The translations under genes and the position numbers were made by a program. From assembly GCA_946479515.1 (NCBI GenBank), contig CAMLGF010000027.1:1-47002 (forward strand): a stretch of 47,002 nucleotides of DNA, in the 5' to 3' direction. The number at the start of each line of letters is the position of its first letter. Position 1 is the first letter of the stretch. Positions 42,039 through 47,002 of the stretch are shown here, one piece after another. The stretch is from an uncultured Pseudomonadota bacterium (lineage in GTDB: Bacteria; Pseudomonadota; Gammaproteobacteria; Steroidobacterales; Steroidobacteraceae). A model generated the notes under the pieces. That model ran no database searches. It had not been told where the DNA came from and saw only the letters and a program-made list of their open reading frames with translations.

Positions 42039-42905
42039 ATGGTCGCATCGCCCACGGCGCTGCAACGCGCACATCAGCCCGAATATCAGGCGCCGGTGCC
42101 TGGCGCACCGGGAGCCACGCTCAACCTGCACACCGGCACGGCGATGCCGGCGATGGGATTCGGAACGTGGCAGCTCAAGCATCACACCGCCGAAACGGTG
42201 TTCCAGGCGCTCGAGGCCGGCTATCGACTCATCGACACCTCCGGCGACTATCACACCCAGCGCGGCATCGGCAATGCGCTGCGCGGCTTCGGCGGCTCAC
42301 GCGACGAGGTGTTCGTGGTGACCAAGATCGAGGAGAACGACGACGCCTACGAGGCGACGCGAGGCAGTCTCGCCGAGCTCAAGCTCGACCATGCGGACCT
42401 GGTGCTGATCCATCGTCCGCCCGAGCGTGGCGTCGGCGAGGTGCTCTGGCAGGAGTTGCGACGCGCCAAGCGCGATGGCCTGACGCGCGACATCGGCGTG
42501 TCGAACTACTCGATCGAGCAGATCGAGGAGCTGGTGTATCGCACCGGCGAAATGCCGGCGGTCAACCAGATCGAATGGACGCCGTTCGGCCACAGCCCGC
42601 GCATGCTCGATTTCTGCCACGACAACGGCATCGTCATCATGGCGTGGAGCCCGCTGACGCGCGGTGAGCGCCTCAACGACGACAAGCTGGCGGCCATGGC
42701 GGCGCGCTACGGGCGTACGCCCGCGCAGTTGCTGATCCGCTGGAACCTGCAGCAGGGCGTGGTGCCCATTCCCAAGGCCAACCACGTGCAACACCTGCGC
42801 GACAACCTGCACGTGTTCGACTTCGAGATCGGTCAGGCGGACATGGCCCGACTTCGGGCCCTCAACGAACACTATTCCGCCCTCGGCACCCTGCAATATC
42901 TCTGA
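42039..42905 (+). CDS. aldo/keto reductase
   Basis: The product has 288 residues, a TIM barrel with the complete catalytic tetrad: Asp66 and Tyr71 in LIDTSGDYHTQ, Lys96 in VVTKIEEN and His125 in VLIHRPPE. The NADPH-site end (ATHVQHL-like, PIPKANHVQHLRDN) is present. It reduces aldehydes or ketones with NADPH. A 24-residue proline-containing N-terminal extension precedes the barrel. It is a single gene. Confidence 0.95.
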   Translation: MVASPTALQRAHQPEYQAPVPGAPGATLNLHTGTAMPAMGFGTWQLKHHTAETVFQALEAGYRLIDTSGDYHTQRGIGNALRGFGGSRDEVFVVTKIEENDDAYEATRGSLAELKLDHADLVLIHRPPERGVGEVLWQELRRAKRDGLTRDIGVSNYSIEQIEELVYRTGEMPAVNQIEWTPFGHSPRMLDFCHDNGIVIMAWSPLTRGERLNDDKLAAMAARYGRTPAQLLIRWNLQQGVVPIPKANHVQHLRDNLHVFDFEIGQADMARLRALNEHYSALGTLQYL

Positions 42906-43082
42906 CCTGCCGCGCGCGGGCGGACAACAGGACAATCCCACCAGCCAGATCGAAGCGCTTCGCGGCGTCCCCGGCGTCGCCGCGGTACGTGCCGGCATGC
43001 AGACGCGCCGACATGCGCACGATGCCGGGTCGGTGCCGCAATGCCCGGGAAACGCTTGCAGCATCACCGCGCGCGCAATCGG

Positions 43083-43099
43083 GTATCGCCGGGCGATAC
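43083..43099. promoter_or_regulatory. 17-bp palindrome upstream of the 43183 outer-membrane gene
   Basis: GTATCGCC and GGCGATAC flank a single G, in a 277-base region that otherwise holds no gene. It lies 84 bases before ATG 43183, a position suited to an operator, or it could form a leader hairpin. Confidence 0.4.
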
Positions 43100-43182
43100 G
43101 AACTATTTCTCACTTGTTTGCGCCGAGGCATGCTTCCTAGCTTCCAGACGTCCGAACTAACTACGAAGGGGAGCGCAGGAAA

Positions 43183-43731
43183 ATGAACGAGACAAGGTGC
43201 AGGACAGCTTGGGTCGTCGTGGTGGCGGCATTGCTGGTGGGGCCGGCCGCGGCGGGGGACTTTCAACTCGGCTTTCGCATGGGCCAGAACTGGCTGGACG
43301 TGGACGGCGACCGCCTGTCGAGCGGCAACGGCGTCAACGACCACCTGCTCAATCTGGGAATCACCGGTTCGTATCGCTGGCCGGCCGGCGGATACCTGGA
43401 GCTGGGCCTGGGCGGCTCGGGGAGCATCGACATCCTCGGCATCCAGAGCGTGAGCCACCGCTGGATCGGCGGCGGCTGGCAGTACGATCTGCACGGCAAC
43501 TGGAAGCTGACGCCGAAAGCCGGGCTCACCTACAGCGAGCTCACCTCCAGTGAGGAAGACCTGTTCGACAGCGAGCCCGTCGATGAATTCAACGACGTGG
43601 TTCCGTTCGTGGAGCTCACGCTGGAGCACCGCTTCTACGAGCACGTCGGCCTGGGCGTGTACTTCCGGCACACCTTCGAGGATTGGGGCAGCACCCGCGA
43701 CTTCGGTCTGCTGCTCTCCTGGACGTTCTAG
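43183..43731 (+). CDS. small outer-membrane beta-barrel protein
   Basis: The product has 182 residues. ATG 43183 follows GGGGAGCGCAGG. A signal peptide (TAWVVVVAALLVGPAAAG) precedes alternating beta strands (LLNLGITGSYRW, YLELGLGGSG, WQYDLHGNWKL) and ends LLLSWTF, with a terminal Phe as in BAM substrates. About eight strands fit the length. It converges with the kinase gene (stops abut), and may be one target of that system. No specific family. Confidence 0.75.
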   Translation: MNETRCRTAWVVVVAALLVGPAAAGDFQLGFRMGQNWLDVDGDRLSSGNGVNDHLLNLGITGSYRWPAGGYLELGLGGSGSIDILGIQSVSHRWIGGGWQYDLHGNWKLTPKAGLTYSELTSSEEDLFDSEPVDEFNDVVPFVELTLEHRFYEHVGLGVYFRHTFEDWGSTRDFGLLLSWTF

Positions 43732-45030
43732 TCAGCCGGCGGCCGTGGCCGCATCGGGCCATTCCAGCGCCAGCCGGGCTCCGCCGAGCTGGCTGCTGGA
43801 GCCGGCCATCACGCGGCCACGGTGCAGCGCGGCGATGCGTGCGACGATCGCCAGGCCCAGTCCGAAGCCGCCGGTCTGGCGATTGCGACTGGTATCCAGC
43901 CGCGTGAATGCGTGGAAGACCGAGGCGCGGGCGCTCTCCGGAATGCCCTCGCCGTCGTCCTCGACCACCAGCCGGTACAGATCGCGATCGCGGATCACGC
44001 TCAGGCGCACGTTGTGCCGGGCATGGCGCAGCGCATTGGCCAGCAGGTTGCTCGCCGCCAGCTCCATCAGTCGCGGCTCCATCCAGGCCGTGTCGACACC
44101 CGGATGCGACACCTCGACCTTGCGCTCATGCGGCGGCGCGGAGGCCACGATCTGGCCCAGCCACGGTTCCAGCGGCACGGCCTGGCAGTTCATGCGCAGG
44201 CCGGGGTGGTCCAGGCGCGCGTAGTCGAGCATGTCGGAGATCAGGTCGTCGATCTGCTGGACGTCGGTGTTCACCGCACGAAGCTGGTCGCGCAGCTGTT
44301 CGTCCACCAGGCCCTCGAGCACTGCGGCGGCGAATCGCACGCGCGCGAGCGGCGTGCGGATCTCGTGTGACAGTGCCGCCGTCATCTCCTTCTGGGTCTG
44401 GATGAGCTGGCTGACGCGGGCCGACATGTCGTCGAGATGCGTGGCGAGGCTGGTGAGCTGCGTGGTCTGCGCCGCGGTTTGCGTGGGCTCGCGGTAGTCG
44501 CTGGCGAAGCGCTGCGCGGCGCCGGTGAGCACGCGCAGGTCGCGCAGCAGCGGCCGCAGCCACAACCCGACCACCAGCAGGATCGAACCATAGAACAGCA
44601 CCGGCAGGAATCGCGCCAGCGCGCTCTCGTGCGGCGCGTCGAACGGCCCCAGCCGCAGCGCGCCGCCGAGCGCGCCGGAATTCCACAGGTAGTAGATGCG
44701 ACCATCGTCGCTGCGCAGCTCGTGCGGCACGGGCGCGAGCGGCGGGGCGCCGGAGATCTCGCCGGGTTCGAGCAGGTCGACACGCACCCCCAGCCGCTGC
44801 GCGAGCGCCGCGACGCGCGCCTCGCGGTCCGCGGCGGGGGCGCCCGCGAGCTCGCTCTCCATCAGGCGAAAGGTCGACACCAGCCAGGGGTCCGCGGCGC
44901 GCTCCTGGCGCGACTGCAGCGCGTCGAAACCGAGGTCGAGCACGATGGCCGCGACCAGCAGTCCTCCGGCGAGCACGACATAGGAGCGCACGAACAGCCC
45001 GCGATGCCGGGCCGAGAGCCACTCCCTCAC
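43732..45030 (-). CDS. sensor histidine kinase, RstB-like
   Basis: The product has 432 residues. GTG 45030 overlaps the regulator stop (GTGA). A helix (LFVRSYVVLAGGLLVAAIVL), a ~110-residue periplasmic domain and a second helix (FLPVLFYGSILLVVGLW) frame the sensor part. A HAMP-like linker leads to the H-box ALSHEIRTPLARVR (phosphorylated His222), then N-box SNLLANALRHA, G1 VVEDDGEGIP and G2 GGFGLGLAIV. All motifs are intact. Confidence 0.95.
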   Translation of the reverse strand: MREWLSARHRGLFVRSYVVLAGGLLVAAIVLDLGFDALQSRQERAADPWLVSTFRLMESELAGAPAADREARVAALAQRLGVRVDLLEPGEISGAPPLAPVPHELRSDDGRIYYLWNSGALGGALRLGPFDAPHESALARFLPVLFYGSILLVVGLWLRPLLRDLRVLTGAAQRFASDYREPTQTAAQTTQLTSLATHLDDMSARVSQLIQTQKEMTAALSHEIRTPLARVRFAAAVLEGLVDEQLRDQLRAVNTDVQQIDDLISDMLDYARLDHPGLRMNCQAVPLEPWLGQIVASAPPHERKVEVSHPGVDTAWMEPRLMELAASNLLANALRHARHNVRLSVIRDRDLYRLVVEDDGEGIPESARASVFHAFTRLDTSRNRQTGGFGLGLAIVARIAALHRGRVMAGSSSQLGGARLALEWPDAATAAG

Positions 45031-45758
45031 GCCGGCTGCCTCAGCTCTCCCCAGGCATCCGGAACCAGTAGATAGCCCTTGCCCCACACCGTCTTGATGC
45101 GGGTCGGGGCGGCGGCGTCGTCGCCCAGCTTGCGCCGCAGCTTGGATACGCGACCGTCGATCGAGCGGTCGAGACCGTCGTAGTCGATGCCGCGCATGGT
45201 GCGGAACACCTCGTCACGGCTCACCAGCTCGCCCGCGCGGTGCGCGAGCAGGCTGAGCAGCTCGAATTCCTGGGTCGTCAGGGGCACCGGATTGCCGTGC
45301 AGCCAGACTTCACGCGAGGTTTCGCTGATGCGCAGCGCGCCGAGCAACAGGTCGGCCTTGCGCTCGGCAGCCGTGCCGCCGGCGCGCTCGGCCCGCCGCA
45401 GCAGCGCGCGCACGCGCGCCAGCAGCACCATCGGGTCCACGGGCTTCATCACGTAGTCGTCCGCGCCGGCTTCGAGGCCGATCACGTGGTCGAGGTCCGT
45501 GTCTTTCGCGGTGAGGATGAGAATCGGCACGTCGTGCGCGCGGCGGATCTCGCGGCAGATGGACAGACCATCCTTGCCGGGCAGCAGCAGATCGAGCAGC
45601 ACCAGCCGCGGCCGCTCGCGCAGGTAACGATCCAGCGCGCGGTCGCCGCGCGCCTCGGTGGCCACTCGCAGGCCGTTCTGTTCCAGATAGGTGGCGGTCA
45701 GCTCGGCGAGCCGGCCGTCGTCCTCGATGAGCAGGATGTCGACGCTCGAGGCATTCAT
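45027..45758 (-). CDS. OmpR-family response regulator, RstA-like
   Basis: The product has 243 residues. The receiver has LLIEDD (acidic pocket), VLLDLLLPGKDG with the phospho-accepting Asp56, LTAKD and VMKP (Lys). A winged-helix DNA-binding domain follows (LTTQEFELLSLLAHRAGELVSRDEVF...SIDGRVSKLRRKLGDD...VWGKGYLL). ATG 45758 overlaps the DUF3019 stop by ATGA, so the genes are co-translated. It likely controls its own operon and envelope genes. Confidence 0.95.
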   Translation of the reverse strand: MNASSVDILLIEDDGRLAELTATYLEQNGLRVATEARGDRALDRYLRERPRLVLLDLLLPGKDGLSICREIRRAHDVPILILTAKDTDLDHVIGLEAGADDYVMKPVDPMVLLARVRALLRRAERAGGTAAERKADLLLGALRISETSREVWLHGNPVPLTTQEFELLSLLAHRAGELVSRDEVFRTMRGIDYDGLDRSIDGRVSKLRRKLGDDAAAPTRIKTVWGKGYLLVPDAWGELRQPA

Positions 45759-46177
45759 AAGACGTCCCAGACATGGCGCGCGCGCCGTTCGCGGCGCCGA
45801 TCGGTGGAGCCCACGCGCAACACTTCTATTTTCACCTCGGACAGTCGTTCGCCGCCAGCCGGTGGCGACAGCCAGTACTGGAAATCTTCGCTGAACACGC
45901 GCTCCTGTTTCATCGCGCCCGACTGCGCGCGCGGCCAGCAGCGCAGCGGCGCCGGTTGCACGCTGTCGCTCAGGCAATATTCGCCCGGCCGGGCACTCTT
46001 CCAGCGGATGTCGAAGGTGACGGCGCAGGAGGCGCCTTCCTTGTCGAGCACGCAGAGCAGTGGCTTGATGATGAGCTTGACCGGGCCCGGGTCCGCTGCC
46101 CAGGCGTGCCGGGGCAACAGCAGATGGCAGACCGACAGGCCGGCCGCGAGGCCGAGGATGCGCAGGCTTCGTCGCAT
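45755..46177 (-). CDS. DUF3019 exported protein
   Basis: The product has 140 residues from ATG 46177. A signal peptide (about 1-27, ending RHAWA) precedes a small domain with three or four Cys (LLCVLDKEGASCAVTFDIRW, GEYCLSD, LRCWP) and a basic end. The pattern fits DUF3019, which accompanies MipA and RstA/RstB-type genes; here it lies between them in one operon. It could be a periplasmic accessory of the sensor. Confidence 0.85.
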   Translation of the reverse strand: MRRSLRILGLAAGLSVCHLLLPRHAWAADPGPVKLIIKPLLCVLDKEGASCAVTFDIRWKSARPGEYCLSDSVQPAPLRCWPRAQSGAMKQERVFSEDFQYWLSPPAGGERLSEVKIEVLRVGSTDRRRERRARHVWDVL

Positions 46178-46178
46178 G

Positions 46179-47002
46179 TCAGAACTGCCAGCCGAGGCCG
46201 GCGAAATAGCCGAACACATAGCCCTGCCGCACCAGCGGGCTCATCGCCACATCGTGCTGCAGGCGCTCGTAGTTGGCCGAAACGGCCAGCCGCAGCGACT
46301 TGCTGAGGTAGTAGTTCGCGCGCAGGCCGGCTTCCCAGCCCAGCCCGGCGCCCGCCCGATAGCCCCCGAGCGTGGCGCTGCGCTCGTCCGGATGCACGCC
46401 CCAGTAGTAATCGTTGAGCGCCGCGCTCTTCCAGGACAGGCCGACGCTCGGCGACAGTGACAACCTGCCGCGCGTGACGCGGTAGCTGTAGTCCGCCGAC
46501 AGTTCGAAGCCATCGTGCGTGTTGCTCACGTCACCGAAGGCGTGCAGCGAGGCCTGGCCCCAGTCACCATCGAACAGCGCCTCGAGTCCGAGCTCGACCG
46601 CGTAGGAACGGCGCGGCGGCTTGAGCGGCAGCGCGTCCTGCTCGGTGATGGGCAGGCCGGTGTCGGGATTGCTGATTGCCGCGGTGGCGCCGCCCGCCAT
46701 CAGCGAGTAGGTGACGTAGCGCGTGTTGGTCTTGCTGAAGAAGGCGCGGTCGCTGTTCACCCGGGCGACGAGGTTGGTGGTCATCACCGCGTTGTCGATG
46801 AGCTCGAGGCCGAGATCGCCATTGTCGAAGAACCAGCGCTCACCGAAATAGGCCACGTCGAGATCGACGAGCACGGGAATGTCTTCCGACTGGATCAGCG
46901 GATTGGTGCGCTTGCCGAAGCCCACGGCCGCACCTAGTCGCCAGCGGCGTTCGTCAGGTGCGAGCGGTGCGGCGGCGAGCGGCACCGTGGCGGCCGGCGC
47001 CG
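46179..47002 (-). CDS. MipA/OmpV family outer-membrane protein (5' end beyond window)
   Basis: At least 274 residues are seen; the frame stays open to the right edge, where the residues look like the end of a signal peptide (APAATVPLAAAPLAPDE). The GTG at 46985 is therefore not the true start. The mature barrel has WRLGAAVGFGKRTNPLIQSEDIPVLVDLDVAYFGERWFFDNGDLGLEL and ends FGYFAGLGWQF, the MipA/OmpV pattern. MipA scaffolds murein synthases in E. coli; relatives are antigenic or stress-induced porin-like proteins. It is the first gene of the MipA-DUF3019-regulator-kinase operon, one base ahead of the DUF3019 start. Confidence 0.92.
   Translation of the reverse strand, partial: APAATVPLAAAPLAPDERRWRLGAAVGFGKRTNPLIQSEDIPVLVDLDVAYFGERWFFDNGDLGLELIDNAVMTTNLVARVNSDRAFFSKTNTRYVTYSLMAGGATAAISNPDTGLPITEQDALPLKPPRRSYAVELGLEALFDGDWGQASLHAFGDVSNTHDGFELSADYSYRVTRGRLSLSPSVGLSWKSAALNDYYWGVHPDERSATLGGYRAGAGLGWEAGLRANYYLSKSLRLAVSANYERLQHDVAMSPLVRQGYVFGYFAGLGWQF

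Overview
The window is a GC-rich stretch of chromosome, most likely from a gammaproteobacterium near the Xanthomonadales/Steroidobacteraceae type. This is an inference from the gene mix: a TonB-dependent receptor, S9 and S41 peptidases, a CadC-type regulator with TPRs, M56/BlaI, MipA/DUF3019 with a two-component system, and Shine-Dalgarno starts with very high third-position GC. It reads as ordinary chromosome with accessory islands. I saw no rRNA or tRNA gene, CRISPR array, phage module or transposase.

Layout. 1-2243: 5' part of a UvrA paralog (minus). 2396-7276: MHS-type transporter, SodC lipoprotein (minus) and a TonB-dependent receptor. 7311-12029 (minus): a large HEAT-repeat/cytochrome c protein followed by a Tat-type flavin amine oxidase. 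12131-13324: RNase T2 lipoprotein, a three-helix membrane protein and a 21-residue proline-rich peptide, tightly coupled. 13334-16769: CadC/TPR regulator (minus), then a 226-residue protein whose N-terminus repeats the 21-residue peptide's motif, then a DUF167 gene. 16908-19132: an unknown gene running tail-to-tail into an HPt-like gene, and a lactonase. 19259-21752: DUF2157-DUF4401-GDYXXLXY operon. 21872-26882: S9 peptidase, membrane and exported unknowns, S41 peptidase. 27163-29385: YgiQ radical SAM protein. 29407-32507: a decayed OmpA remnant, an FMN-binding protein, a sugar-isomerase-like protein and a VOC protein. 32683-36419: BlaI repressor, M56 metallopeptidase and an exported protein sharing one 28-residue repeat family, behind a double operator. 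36584-39717: three-gene operon (lipase-like, exported unknown, peptidoglycan-binding/SAGC protein). 39798-43731: exported unknown, Hsp20, VIT1-like transporter, aldo/keto reductase, small outer-membrane barrel. 43732-47002 (minus): MipA, DUF3019, response regulator and sensor kinase.

The observations most worth a second look are: (1) the PGPRPPPK motif shared by a free 21-residue peptide and the N-terminus of a larger protein on either side of a membrane-anchored regulator; (2) the BlaI/M56 operon in which the sensor and a separate exported protein carry the same 28-residue repeats; (3) a 40-bp dispersed repeat present three times, once in frame inside ygiQ; (4) three tandem hairpins, one with a GNRA loop, between two minus-strand genes; and (5) an OmpA-family remnant with a 5' truncation and a GAA-to-TAA-like stop. 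All functional statements rest on reading motifs by eye; no database search was run.
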